DNA of 20,626 nucleotides from Plantago elongata (GCA_036897095.1 JAYMSP010003216.1:1-20626); one strand, 5' to 3'. Counted from the first letter of the stretch, positions 9,129 to 18,692 are shown. Numbers and translations are program-made. The notes: generated by a model not told the origin, from the sequence alone.

Positions 9129-11114
9129 CTATTCACTTAAACTAAAGGATGTGGAACGCTGTTCATGCGAAGGATCCCAATCCAAAGAAGATGATAACAT
9201 CTTCGACAGAGCCATGAAGATATCAGACACAAGTGGACGTTCATTAAGGTCATGGGCAACACATTTCCTAGCAAGCTCGGCCATGGAGTAAGCCAAATCC
9301 AAGGGGTAATCCTCCCCAAACCACGGATCCATAAATTCACTCAACTTTCCTCTCACATTCTCACCACTCATCACACCATCTATGCTATTACACAATAGCT
9401 CATCCCCCTTTTCGTTAATAACAGGTTCTCTTCCCGATAACAGCTCCAAAATCACCACCCCTAACGCAAACACATCAAGCTTTGGAGTAATCAGCCCATT
9501 CTCGATATACTCAGGAGCCATATACCCATAGGTTCCCACTACATGCCTTGTCAAGGCAGCAGATTGATCATCATTCCCATCCATACTCCTTGCAAGACCA
9601 AAATTCGCAATCTTGCCTCTCATATTCGAATCCAACAACACATTGCTACTCTTCAAGTTCTTATGAATGTAAGGAGGATTAGTAAAGTTATGCAGGTAGT
9701 TCAACGCATCCGCAACATCGTAAGCAATCTGTACCCTCTGTTTCCAATCCAGTCCATGGTGTTCCCTAATCAAATCAGAATCCTTCCCCTTAGCATCGCC
9801 AACCGGACGTAACCAATCCGCAAGTGAACCGTACTGCGCATACTCGTAAACAAGATAAGTAACACCCTGATGCAAGCAAAATCCAGACAGCCTAATGATA
9901 TGTGAATGGTTGATCTGCCTCAGAGCATCGATTTCACGAGAAACATCCCCTTTCATAATCTTCACAGCTGCATAATCGCCATTGAATGTTCCTCGATACA
10001 ACGACGATCCACCAATTCGATTAGCTTCCGAAAATGATCCAGTAGCTTTCTCCAGCTCCTCAAATCTGTACCGAGTCAGCGTCTCTATCGCACTTCGAAT
10101 CCCCTCCGTAGAAATCGACCAATCGGACACCGGCTTCTGCCCAACAGATGACACCTCCTTCTTCGGTGGAATAGGCGGAGGAAGATCAGTTTTCCTTTTC
10201 CTCCGTAAGCACCAAAACAGAAACCCTAACGAAACGAGCACAATAGCACCCAATCCGACCCCTACACCGACAAAAATCCACCGGCGAGAGGCGGATCCAC
10301 CGCTATCTGCCGCTGGAGTGGCAGGGGTAGCAGGCGGAGGAGGCTGTGGGAGCGGAGGAAGAGCGTTCGGGCTGATACTCTCCGAATTCGGTTCGGATCT
10401 GAGAGGCACCAGAAGAGGGGTAAAAAAGAAGATCACCTCGTTCTCAGTGAGATTGTTAGCTGCTAGAATCCCCTCCACTGTTGCTCCGGCACCGGAGAAA
10501 GCTGCAGCGATGGACTCGTAAGTGTTACCTTGACGAACGAGGTAAGTGAGAAGGTGATTGAATCCGTTCTGCGTCTGGCTTCGGGTCGGGCAGGCGCAAC
10601 GAAGCGGAACGTTGAGTCGCATATTCGGTAGCAGGTTACGGACACTACTAGTCGGATTTTGAGCGATCATTGATTGGCAGGTGGTGAGTGCTTGGTAGGT
10701 GTTGTTGGCGACAGTTAAGTAGGTCTCTGCGTCGTGCTGGAGAATGTAGGAGGTGTTGTGCTGGAAGTAGGATAGGGAGCAGGTGCAATTGACAGGGACG
10801 ATCACGAGAGTGTCAGGCGCGAGTGCGGTGATGTCGGAGATGTTGTTGAGGGTTGCGATATCGGAGGCGGAGGCGGAGAGGAGGTAGGCGATTGTGGCGG
10901 GGTTGTTGTATGTGGGAGTTGATCGGAAGGTGAGGTAGGATGAGCATGAGTTTGCTGGGGCGTTGCAGGTGAAGCCGAGGGCTTGTGGGTGGTTTATGTT
11001 GCAGTCGAGTTGCGTGTTGTTGACGTAAGTTTGTTGCGAGTGTGAGGTTCGGAGGTGGAGGAGGAGGACGACGATGGAAATGAGGAATGGGGGTGAGAGG
11101 TGTTCGGCAGCCAT
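9129..11114 (-). CDS. LYK5: LysM receptor-like kinase, LYK5/LYK4 type (probable pseudokinase)
   Basis: One uninterrupted frame of 661 residues, close to the roughly 660 of Arabidopsis LYK5. Residues 1-26 are a signal peptide. The ectodomain has three LysM units (about 60-110, 120-172, 186-240) and the CXC pairs C110/C112 and C173/C175 typical of LysM receptors. A proline-rich linker (about 250-268) leads to a transmembrane helix at 279-303 with a basic stop (RRKRK). The kinase-like domain spans about 366-640. The lysine of the VAIK motif is kept (AAVK, K385), as are the alpha-C glutamate and APE (533-535), but the glycine loop is worn (IGGSSLYRG), HRD reads HKN (484-486) and DFG reads NFG (504-506). 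The family therefore binds chitin oligomers and signals through a partner such as CERK1, without much catalysis of its own; that is known for LYK5 and inferred here. The gene is intronless, as is usual in this clade. LYK4 is the alternative name. Confidence 0.93.
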   Translation of the reverse strand: MAAEHLSPPFLISIVVLLLHLRTSHSQQTYVNNTQLDCNINHPQALGFTCNAPANSCSSYLTFRSTPTYNNPATIAYLLSASASDIATLNNISDITALAPDTLVIVPVNCTCSLSYFQHNTSYILQHDAETYLTVANNTYQALTTCQSMIAQNPTSSVRNLLPNMRLNVPLRCACPTRSQTQNGFNHLLTYLVRQGNTYESIAAAFSGAGATVEGILAANNLTENEVIFFFTPLLVPLRSEPNSESISPNALPPLPQPPPPATPATPAADSGGSASRRWIFVGVGVGLGAIVLVSLGFLFWCLRRKRKTDLPPPIPPKKEVSSVGQKPVSDWSISTEGIRSAIETLTRYRFEELEKATGSFSEANRIGGSSLYRGTFNGDYAAVKIMKGDVSREIDALRQINHSHIIRLSGFCLHQGVTYLVYEYAQYGSLADWLRPVGDAKGKDSDLIREHHGLDWKQRVQIAYDVADALNYLHNFTNPPYIHKNLKSSNVLLDSNMRGKIANFGLARSMDGNDDQSAALTRHVVGTYGYMAPEYIENGLITPKLDVFALGVVILELLSGREPVINEKGDELLCNSIDGVMSGENVRGKLSEFMDPWFGEDYPLDLAYSMAELARKCVAHDLNERPLVSDIFMALSKMLSSSLDWDPSHEQRSTSFSLSE

Positions 11115-11270
11115 GGCTGCAGGGGATGTTCTTGGAGGAGTTGCGGAGTTTGATATTGATGGGAGTGAGTTCTGGTGGAATTAATGGTTATACTTTGGCT
11201 GGTTTCACCGACTGTATTAGGGCGAGACCGGCATAGAAGAAACGTGAATTAATAGGGGTGGCTGGGAAGA

Positions 11271-11321
11271 AGTCAAGAGGGAAATTGGCTGCTCATCTAC
11301 GGCATCTTTTAGTCAAGTCAA
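11271..11321 (-). promoter_or_regulatory. W-box cluster upstream of the LYK5-like gene
   Basis: Minus-strand TTGACT occurs three times, at 11271-11276, 11311-11316 and 11316-11321; the last two overlap by one base as TTGACTTGACT. TTGAC followed by C or T is the WRKY-factor binding core. The sites are about 160-210 bp upstream of the ATG, in the range of a proximal promoter, and would suit pathogen-inducible expression. Single cores are common by chance; the overlapping pair is the notable part. Confidence 0.45.
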
Positions 11322-11329
11322 TTGTGTGA

Positions 11330-12606
11330 GTCCTCATTTCCATTTAATGAGCCATGATGATGCAAAAAAGGCAGCTTGATAGGTATGTGAGTTTTCATTT
11401 TGCTGCTCTACTGTGCATTTGAAGAAATTTGGAGCTTTCTTCTCTTGTTAATTGTTAACTGATGGCTTAATAATTAATGAGTCTAGTTCTGTTTATACAT
11501 GAGATCGGAATCTAAGAATTCGTTTAGTGGTATAATTGAGTCGAGTTCGGGAGAGCAACTATAATACAACAACGAGAGCAGCCTCAATAGTTTTCTATAA
11601 AATTTCATCTTAGCTGTATATTTATATTGGAGATTTGAACTCAGATTAGTGATGAGCTAGAGAATTGGATACCATTCGAGGAAGAGTTGACGAATAATTG
11701 AAGTCTATAGGAGGGTTTGGTGCTATTGGAAATTGGAAGTCAGGGAAAAGGACCAGGATAGGCAGGTTGGAAAATGGGTAATGGAAGTGTATTCAATATA
11801 ACAAAACGCGTTGTCTCATCTCTCATGTTTTGCTTGATTATTTATTGACTCTTGTCGTTCTTTGGGTCTTTGTTCTTTATACCGCATAGTGCACGAATTT
11901 TAAAGGTTATCCATGAGGACCATACCAATAACGCAGCAATGTCTTTTTCATCAGAACTGTGTGACTATAAAAATGTACAATATTCCTGCTTCAGAAAAGA
12001 AGTTTTATAGTGGCCATTTTGTGTCAGAAACAAAGAAAGTTGTGCATGTTAATGAGCAAAATATCTCACGAGTTCAGTTTTCATTTTTAGTCTAAAAACA
12101 GAACAATACAAGTATACAACAGAGCTTAAAGTTAACTGATGCTACTAAAGCAAACTACTTGACTTGGTGTATTGGTGATAGTATTTAACCTATTACAAGC
12201 ATTTAGCAAGCCAGTGGTTTTTGAGGAAATGTACAAACAATTTTTTAGATAAAATAGATTTTGAATGTGATGCTGAAAGTTGACCAAGTGAGTAGTGACA
12301 CATTATTGAACAAACTATTCCAACACTCCAAAGCCCTTCCAAAATTTCCAAGATTTATCAGCTCATTCCAAAAGCGTGTTTGCCTCAGCAAAATTGAGCT
12401 GTAGGAAAAGTCAGCTAAACCCGCAACGCCAATCACTCCGTTCCCATTGCACTTCGCTGTTAAGCAGCCGCCATTGCAAAAATCCTCCTCCGGGATGAAC
12501 TACACACATTTCCAGAACCGGATTCATTTCATGTGATTCCTGGTCCATCCTCTCGTATAGCATGTATCCTATAGCTAGCTATTTTACACGTACGTCAATA
12601 GCGTAA
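11330..12606. other. Intergenic region between the LYK5-like and CML genes
   Basis: The left part is distal promoter of the LYK5-like gene. The rest, up to the CML stop at 12607, is the CML 3' side. Short frames at 11913-12095 and 12245-12436 (minus) show no domain. The stretch 12310-12440 has GCTC- and AAGC-rich wording reminiscent of hAT-type MITEs, but no terminal repeats were found. Nothing else is recognised. Confidence 0.6.
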
Positions 12607-13143
12607 CTAGTTACTACTAGCACGGGTCATCATGACTCGAAACTCATCAAAACTAATCACACCGTCCTTATCAAGATCAAACTTCTCAATCATATCCTTA
12701 CAGCTCTCCAACGTAGCCCTAGACGACAACCGACCCAACATTTTCTTCAAACTCTTAGGCGTAATACACCCCGTCTCCTCCGCGGCATACATCTCAAATA
12801 CACCCCTCAGCTCCGCCTCTCCACCACCCGCCTCCAGCAGCTTCGTGAAGTCCTCCAGCCCTAGGAAACCGTCTCCATCCACGTCCGATGATCGCACCGC
12901 AATCTCCGCCTCCTCGACCGACAACTCCGAGTCCGAACCACCGACACGTCTCGTTAACCTCCGTAGCTCGTCAGGTGAAATTGCACCGTCGCCGTTCTCG
13001 TCTAGGTGGTTGAACACTTGCTTTATCTCATCGTCAGGTATGGAACTAATGGAAGTAGGTTTAGTGTCTACTGGTGGTGGTGGTGCCTTCTTCAGCCATG
13101 ATTTTGGGAGAAGCTTGTGAACGAGTGACTTTAAAGATGACAT
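12607..13143 (-). CDS. Calmodulin-like protein, CML37/38/39 type
   Basis: An intronless gene of 178 residues. The N-terminus is a basic, proline-containing lead (1-35, with KSLVHKLLPKSWLKK). Four EF-hand units follow. Loop 1 at 48-59 is DENGDGAISPDE, loop 2 at 87-98 is DVDGDGFLGLED, and loop 4 at 156-167 is DLDKDGVISFDE; these keep the Asp/Asn calcium ligands. Loop 2 ends in Asp rather than Glu, which weakens or shifts binding. Loop 3 (about 119-131, YAAEETGCITPKS) has no ligand set. A third hand of exactly this worn type is what I know from Arabidopsis CML37, CML38 and CML39, so the clade call is good but the exact orthologue is open. The role is a cytosolic or nuclear calcium sensor with no enzyme domain. 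CML37-39 are wound-, hypoxia- or elicitor-induced in Arabidopsis; induction here is not shown. A TATA box lies 117 bp upstream. Confidence 0.92.
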   Translation of the reverse strand: MSSLKSLVHKLLPKSWLKKAPPPPVDTKPTSISSIPDDEIKQVFNHLDENGDGAISPDELRRLTRRVGGSDSELSVEEAEIAVRSSDVDGDGFLGLEDFTKLLEAGGGEAELRGVFEMYAAEETGCITPKSLKKMLGRLSSRATLESCKDMIEKFDLDKDGVISFDEFRVMMTRASSN

Positions 13144-13259
13144 TCTTTCGTTTTGTAAGTTGTAACAAGTTGTATGTGACTATATCGAAAAGTTTGCTAT
13201 ATCAGGTAGGCTAGTATAGAATATTGTAGATCTAGTACTGTGTTTACTTTGCTTAGAGG

Positions 13260-13267
13260 TATTTATA
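13260..13267 (-). promoter_or_regulatory. TATA box of the CML gene
   Basis: TATAAATA on the minus strand, 117-124 bp upstream of the ATG at 13143. Confidence 0.6.
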
Positions 13268-13443
13268 TTGATTCGAAATGGTGATGACAAGGAGGATAAG
13301 GATTGTGATGATTTGATGATGACATGTGGGAGGTAGGAATTGTCAATTGTGAGCTTGGCGGTTAATTAGCAGATGGTTTTGTTATATTATACAGGCTGGG
13401 CTAGGTAGCTGCCACTTGATTCCTTCTTTGGGTATGCTCTGCT

Positions 13444-13501
13444 AGCTATTCTATCCTATTTCGGCAAGGAGAAGCTATTCTATCCTATTTTAGCAAGGAA
13501 A
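13444..13501. repeat. 29-bp tandem duplication
   Basis: Two head-to-tail units, 13444-13472 and 13473-13501, are identical at 26 of 29 positions. Both begin AGCTATTCTATCCTATTT. The three changes are C-to-T, G-to-A and G-to-A, the pattern expected from cytosine deamination on the two strands. Confidence 0.9.
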
Positions 13502-13794
13502 AACTCTCCGAGAGTTCGAAATTGCTGAGAATCCCATATAAAATAATTCAGTCGTATAATTAATATATAATAATATACAATTTATGAAATACACAAAAAT
13601 TCACAATTTATATATACAACACCGTATAATTCGTATACAATATTGTAGAATTCTCATAAAAATTTATTATTTCACAAATTTTTGTATTTGACAAGATATC
13701 GATTCTTTTTGTCAATTATACTACGATCTTAATTTGGTGCATCAAAAGTTTCTAAAACGTTTTCGGACGCTTGCGACTTGCAATTTCAGATAAT

Positions 13795-13815
13795 TTTAAT
13801 TTAATTTAATTTAAT
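13795..13815. repeat. (TTTAA)n microsatellite
   Basis: About four pentanucleotide units in an AT-rich stretch. Confidence 0.85.
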
Positions 13816-14052
13816 TTTACTTAGTTTAGATCTGCTTAATTATTATTTATATTTCAAATTCAGCTAAGTTCCACTTTATCTGCTTCAATTTAAATTAATT
13901 CTGATGTTCAGTTAAATACATTTTTTAGCTTTTGTGTAGCCAAACCCCTAAAAAGTATTCCCTAACATATGTGAGTAGCTTACCATTAATTGGAATTGTG
14001 AAATAAGGAAGATTAATTTATATTGATTATCTACAAACAAAAAGATTACAAG

Positions 14053-14058
14053 TTTATT
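14053..14058 (-). terminator. Possible poly(A) signal of the RING gene
   Basis: AATAAA on the minus strand (TTTATT on plus), 19 nt past the stop codon. This is unusually close, so a further downstream site may be the one used. Confidence 0.3.
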
Positions 14059-14076
14059 TTAAAAGTCCAACCATTA

Positions 14077-14721
14077 CTAGTCTTGTATTTCGAATCGGCA
14101 AACCGGACAGCAAGGATTTATCCTAAGCCAATTCTGAATGCAATCACCATGAAACGGGTGTGCACACGGCATGCTGGCCGCCTCGCATCCTGCAGGAAGC
14201 TCATTCAAGCAAATCACACATTCCCCATTCGACAACATCACCTTACAATCCAAATTTCTGGTAGTTGATTCATCCGTTCGAGGAAGATCAAGAACATCCC
14301 CATCTAAGGTATTATAGTCCAGACCCTGAATGTGACGGAGAATCCGTGCACATCCAATCTGGACAAGGAAATCATTATCCAATGAATTGCGCTTACATTC
14401 AATCTTCATCATTGTTGTGACAACAATCAGAGGTACATGTTCAAATAGTGGTAAGGACCAGATAATGAGCTGAGTTTCAATAGCGCTCTGCATACTTCGT
14501 AAATTTGCAGCACTGAAGTTTTTATTAGCAATTAGGTAGTGAACAAAACTATAGGTAGTCATATCACCGGAAGTGGTCCTATTATTCACGCTTACTGTTT
14601 CACAGTAAAACTTGAATGTTACTCTATATCTTCTACTCTCGTTCTTGAACAGCCTACGTATTCGAAACGAGCTTTCGGTCCTGATTCCAAGAGTAGTAAG
14701 CCAGTTATTGCCGTCGTCCAT
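14077..14721 (-). CDS. RING-H2 finger protein, putative E3 ubiquitin ligase
   Basis: An intronless gene of 214 residues with a C-terminal RING-H2 domain. The zinc ligands are C168, C171, C186, H188, H191, C194, C205 and C208, which fits CX2C-X14-CXH-X2-H-X2-C-X10-CX2C. The run CVICLNELPAG, then HPFHGDCIQNWL and CPVCR, is diagnostic; W198 in IQNWL is the usual E2-contact tryptophan. RING-H2 proteins usually recruit an E2 and transfer ubiquitin. The first 150 residues match no domain I recognise and hold no clear transmembrane helix or signal peptide, so it is probably cytosolic or nuclear and not an ATL-type membrane ligase. The substrate is unknown. The start is the first ATG about 90 nt below a TATA tract. 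I cannot name an orthologue. Confidence 0.88.
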   Translation of the reverse strand: MDDGNNWLTTLGIRTESSFRIRRLFKNESRRYRVTFKFYCETVSVNNRTTSGDMTTYSFVHYLIANKNFSAANLRSMQSAIETQLIIWSLPLFEHVPLIVVTTMMKIECKRNSLDNDFLVQIGCARILRHIQGLDYNTLDGDVLDLPRTDESTTRNLDCKVMLSNGECVICLNELPAGCEAASMPCAHPFHGDCIQNWLRINPCCPVCRFEIQD

Positions 14722-14808
14722 GGCTCAAGGGAGCTAGCAATTAAGATGTGACTATCTCACTGTAGTTTTGACTAATTCGAAGCAGCTATATGGTGTAAAG
14801 CTATGTCA

Positions 14809-14820
14809 ATATATATATAC
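14809..14820 (-). promoter_or_regulatory. TATA tract of the RING-H2 gene
   Basis: An alternating TA run on the minus strand, about 90-100 bp upstream of the ATG at 14721. Confidence 0.5.
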
Positions 14821-16929
14821 AAGATTTGCAAAGTATCCTATATCCACCAGCACGTCATATGTGTAATCCTACTCCTTTTCCTCTCAGAGTTCCCCAAATC
14901 CTAATCCTAATGTTTTACAAATTAGTTAGAAATCCAAATCTTCAGTTCGATCAGTTAAGTTAACGGTTTGTTTTACATGCGAAATTACAATCCCCACATT
15001 AGTTTATTACCTTCTTTATCTTTTTTTAACGTTGACCGAAATATATATATATATTGGGCCAACCGCTCGGGTACACTTCTTCATTATTTTAATAATTAAC
15101 ACAAAGTATTATAAAATACCTACATTGATAATAAATTTGGGATACAAACATTTATTCTCAAGTACACGCATAGTGATTTAATGAGTTAACATTGATATAA
15201 TCTTTTTATATACATACTAGAAGCTACATCACTCACTACGCGTGTGAACTAGCATATTCTGATCTTGTGCAATGAATTTTTAAAATATATTTTACCTATA
15301 TAAGTACCATTCTACCGTTATTTGTACTAACTTATAATTAATTTGTTGAAGTTGTTAATATTATGACAATATATAAGTTAAAGAAGAATAGTATAATATT
15401 CGAGAACGTATGTAAAAGTTAATGTTTACACATATATACTCTGGTCTTGCATGTTTTATCGTTCGTTAAATTATACTTATGGTATTTTTTACAAAAATAT
15501 ACATTATCATCTTACATTCTTAAATTTATAAGTTTTGTATCACTTATGATAATGAAGATGTTTTCTTTTTCCCTTTGAATTGTTCAACCCAAATATGTCC
15601 AAATCCTTACTCTCACCATCTCCATCACAATCTTAAATCTCATATTCAAACCCCTTTATGCTACTACTAATCCACCGCCTATAAATCCATACACATGCCA
15701 ACTCTATCATGACAATTAATCGACTCCTTATGTGAACTTGTCTTCATCACCTATCATTGATATATGAACAAAATATATGTAAAGACTCGATCAATTGTAA
15801 AACTTCCCCTACACATTTATAGAGTTATCACGACGACACAATTGCTAGTGTTAAGACTTGTTACCCATTTTGACCTTTTCAATCTTGAATAATAAAGGTA
15901 AAAAATTTCAATTAAATTATATTATAAAACTTTGATCCCTAAAAGATTCATAATAATATAGTTTGACTAAAAAATATAATTTTTTTCGCCTAAGATTAAT
16001 TTGTAGTTAAAGTTGTAAATGTTGGCCGGAAAAATTCAAAATGTGTAACATGGAACGGAAAAAGTATAAGTTAATGTTACCATAAATTTATCAAATAGTA
16101 TATTTTTATTAGAGAAAATATTTTTTGAGAGCTTTATAAAATATGACTAAAAGGACCAACAAACAAATTGAATTATATTTAGAATTAAGCTCGAATCCTG
16201 AATATATTAAGTCAGCATATTATTTTATTTTTCATAATATGTCATAATGCTGGAAATTTTAGTATAAATTGTAATTTTCCTAAAACAAGTAACTTGAGCA
16301 TTTTGATAAAACACTTAATAGAGGAAAGATATCAAAATTAACCCTATCACGTTTTGTTTTCTCACTTTAATTCTTGCCCGCCGGATCAGAATTTCATGAA
16401 AGAAGGTGAAAGGCAGCTTGTGTAGTTAAAAGAGACCCCACCAATCATCCCTTATCCGCAACATCATTCTTCTTTCAATTTCTATGAAACAATTGCCACT
16501 TTCATGTTGTTGGGCTTTTCTCTATTCTTCATTTTCTGCTATTCCCTCTACTTCTCCCAACCAACATTAAATTGCAATTCTTCACGATGCCTTTCCAAGT
16601 GAAAGAGGTTGATTTGATTTGATCAGACAACTTGAATTCCAAAACAATTTATATTTATATGAAGTTTAAAGTTTAAAGTGAGATTAAAATATGATATGAA
16701 TTGTTTCATCTATTAATATGTTAATATTTGTTGAGATTATCATTGACTTCGTGGGGAAAAGACATGGAAGAGATAAAGTTATGGAAAGAAATCTTGGAGA
16801 AGACGAAGAAAGAGAAGCAGAACAGATAATATTCGATAGATATATGGACGGTAGGTGGAGTGAGAGAGCTAGAGATGGATCTCATCTGGACGCTTTAAAT
16901 AAATGTGTCTTACACGCACTAGTTGTGTG

Positions 16930-17052
16930 AGATTGGGGCTTCTCATGCTATGAATCAGATTTGTACTACTCGCTGCTCAATGTGAGCACAAGTTCAAGCC
17001 TCGCCGCGAACAACATTATCCTTAGTTTTAGTGAGGGTCGGCCAACGTGTTT
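16930..17052 (+). mobile_element. Repeat-like block with a box B-like word
   Basis: AGTTCAAGCCTCGCCGCGAAC near 16991-17011 resembles the Pol III box B and following sequence of tRNA-derived repeats, and sits directly before the 38-bp tandem repeat. No convincing box A was found. It may be part of one larger non-autonomous element running to about 17260. Confidence 0.2.
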
Positions 17053-17128
17053 ATATTTGCATCCCAGATCAGATGGACGGACATGATTGAATATTTGCAT
17101 CCCATATCAGATGGACGGCCATGATTGA
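17053..17128. repeat. 38-bp tandem duplication
   Basis: Units 17053-17090 and 17091-17128 match at 36 of 38 positions. Both start ATATTTGCATCCCA and contain AGATGGACGG or ATCAGATGGACGG. A weaker third piece, ATGGACGGCTATAAATGAGT, lies at 17161-17180, so the module spread further and then decayed. Confidence 0.9.
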
Positions 17129-17211
17129 ATACAACCATTCTCATATGATCTTGTACTCAAATGGACGGCTATAAATGAGTGCAAGATCATGATTATGGGT
17201 TGTACTCAATC
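17123..17211. repeat. Imperfect long hairpin
   Basis: GATTGAATACAACC (17123-17136) pairs with GGTTGTACTCAATC (17198-17211) with one mismatch. ATGATCTTGTACTCA (17145-17159) pairs with TGAGTGCAAGATCAT (17176-17190) with one G-U. There is an internal loop of 8 by 7 nt and a 16-nt terminal loop. GATTAAGTACAAACC at 17222-17236 is a further related copy in plus orientation. The fold is the size of a plant miRNA precursor, but a MITE-type palindrome is the simpler reading. Confidence 0.7.
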
Positions 17212-18124
17212 CAACAGCAACGATTAAGTACAAACCTCTGAATGAACATTCACCCAGTACAAGTGGTGATGGATGGTGGACTTACCCCACTGTACATAAA
17301 TAAAGGAGTAGTCAATAATAGTGTAATATGATAGAGTAGGTATTACTTCTTGTTCTAGTCATTTTTATAAATCAATAATAAAAATGCACATTCCAATAAA
17401 GTATATTAGTTACGATTAGATCACATTATTCATCGAAACACGTGGCGTTTGTAGGTGCAGGTCAATATCGTTGAAGACGATTACACAGTAACAACGAATC
17501 ACAATGTATAGATTCTTTCACATTTTATGTTTCATCCCGAAAATACTGCTTTTAATTTGTTCTTATTCTAAAGATTGAAAGTCAAAGTCAAATTGAGACA
17601 TCTTTTCACCGTCAACATGAAAACAAACGTAATTTTTTAATACGAGTTACCATATACTAAAACATCTAAATGTCAGTCTCATCAAATAAGTCAAAAGATA
17701 ATATTTTATCTTCCATATTCATAGTTTATCTGGATTTTTTTTCGCTGCTACTAATTTAGTAGAGCATAGGGCATACGTTAAGCACCCGTCTAGAATTTTA
17801 AGAGATCGTTCGAAAGATATAAACGCCATTGTCAAAGTTGATTATCGGGTTTAAAAGTCGAAACAAACAAAACTTTAAGACGGGCTAAATAGCGTGAAGG
17901 GAACTTCCTTTTTTGAGGTTCTCCCAACTTAAATATCTGGCCTCACCAGTCCAAAAACTCAAAAACCCCTCTTCTAAATTTTAGGCGAATCTCGAAGCTC
18001 TACCGCGCCTCTGTACTTCTCCTTCACCTTGCTTCTACGAGCCTCTGGTATACTTTCTCTCTCTACCTCTGTGTATTTGCAGTACCTTAAGCTTGCTTAC
18101 TTTTCAGTTCTTGCTGCAATTACT

Positions 18125-18656
18125 GTGAGTTTCTAGTAATTAAGTATGTTCTTCTTTCGCTATTCTCTCTGATCTAGTAATGGTGTATATACGGTAGTTA
18201 AGTTATGCTTCTTTTACGTTACGAGTTGCACATCTTAGGTTTAATCCTTGTTTGTTTGCTAATGTTCAGATTTTACTGTGCGTCGTGAACCAAAAATGGC
18301 GTAAGCACTCACCAGTAGAGTTAGGTTGAACTGGATTTAGGTTTAGTTGTTGACTAGCTGATCTGTTGTTCGTTTCGTATTTTGTTAGTGAAGGCTTGTG
18401 TATTTGAGGTTTTTCAATAGATTTCTTTTTTTATTCGGTCTTTACGTTAGATTAATTTATGTGTCTGAGTGGTTGTTTTGTATTTTCCGTTTTACTGTGT
18501 AATTGGCTTTACCTGCTATTGTTGTTATTGATGCATCTGGAACTGCGGCTGTATATAGGTTAAATTCTGTGTTGGAGTACTTTTTGTGAATTTCTTTATC
18601 CATTTTGCAATTAGATTCATCAGCTACTGATGCATCTGGAACTGTTGTATGTGTAG
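18125..18656 (+). other. Candidate 5' UTR intron of HDA19
   Basis: A good donor (ACT|GTGAGT at 18125) and the acceptor at 18655-18656 bracket a T-rich stretch ahead of the start codon. Donor 18048 (CTG|GTATAC) and acceptor 18557-18558 are alternatives. The upstream 18000-18120 is pyrimidine-rich and would be leader exon. No transcript evidence is available. Confidence 0.4.
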
Positions 18657-18662
18657 GTTAAA
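18529..18662 (+). repeat. Duplicated 3' splice-site block in the HDA19 5' UTR
   Basis: TGATGCATCTGGAACTG (18529-18545) followed by a TATATAG|GTTAAA end recurs at 18628-18662 as the same lead followed by TGTGTAG|GTTAAA. Each copy ends in a usable AG acceptor, at 18557-18558 and 18655-18656. They are about 98 bp apart, and the second lies 36 nt before the ATG. Confidence 0.75.
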
Positions 18663-18692
18663 AGGAGTGTGTTATTTGTTCCTTGTGGATCA

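Larger units (their letters stand above)
13270..14052. other. Intergenic, CML upstream and RING 3' side
   Basis: A 29-bp tandem duplication lies at 13444-13501. About 13520-13720 is very AT-rich with repeated ATAATTC and ACAATTTAT words. A (TTTAA)n run is at 13795-13815, and the following 13830-13930 is a TTCAG/AATTC-rich scrap similar in wording to 5815-5935 read on the other strand. No gene is seen. Confidence 0.6.
14830..17950. other. Long AT-rich intergenic region
   Basis: No gene is recognised. An (AT)n run is at about 15040-15054. 15100-16350 is AT-rich with no clear structure. 16380-16600 is less AT-rich and pyrimidine-rich but has no supported frame. A 70-codon frame at 16718-16930 is charged and lacks any known domain or conserved start context, so I do not call it. 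16930-17260 is a composite repeat. The final 200 bp probably hold the HDA19 promoter, though no TATA box stands out. Confidence 0.6.

Noticed and set aside
9982-10521. 179-codon frame on the strand opposite the LYK5-like gene
   Set aside because: It is a mirror of the GC-richer coding sequence; its Gly- and Pro-rich content is explained by the linker codons on the true strand.
12632-13120. 162-codon plus-strand frame over the CML gene
   Set aside because: It is an antisense shadow; the minus-strand frame carries clear EF-hands.
16718-16930. 70-codon charged frame before the 17-kb repeat
   Set aside because: No family resemblance, no TATA box at proper distance and no splice partner; length is within chance.
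18669-18692. Eight extra in-frame codons before the HDA19 Met
   Set aside because: They begin with GTG and lie between the likely 3' splice site and the ATG; known HDA19 proteins start at MDTGG.
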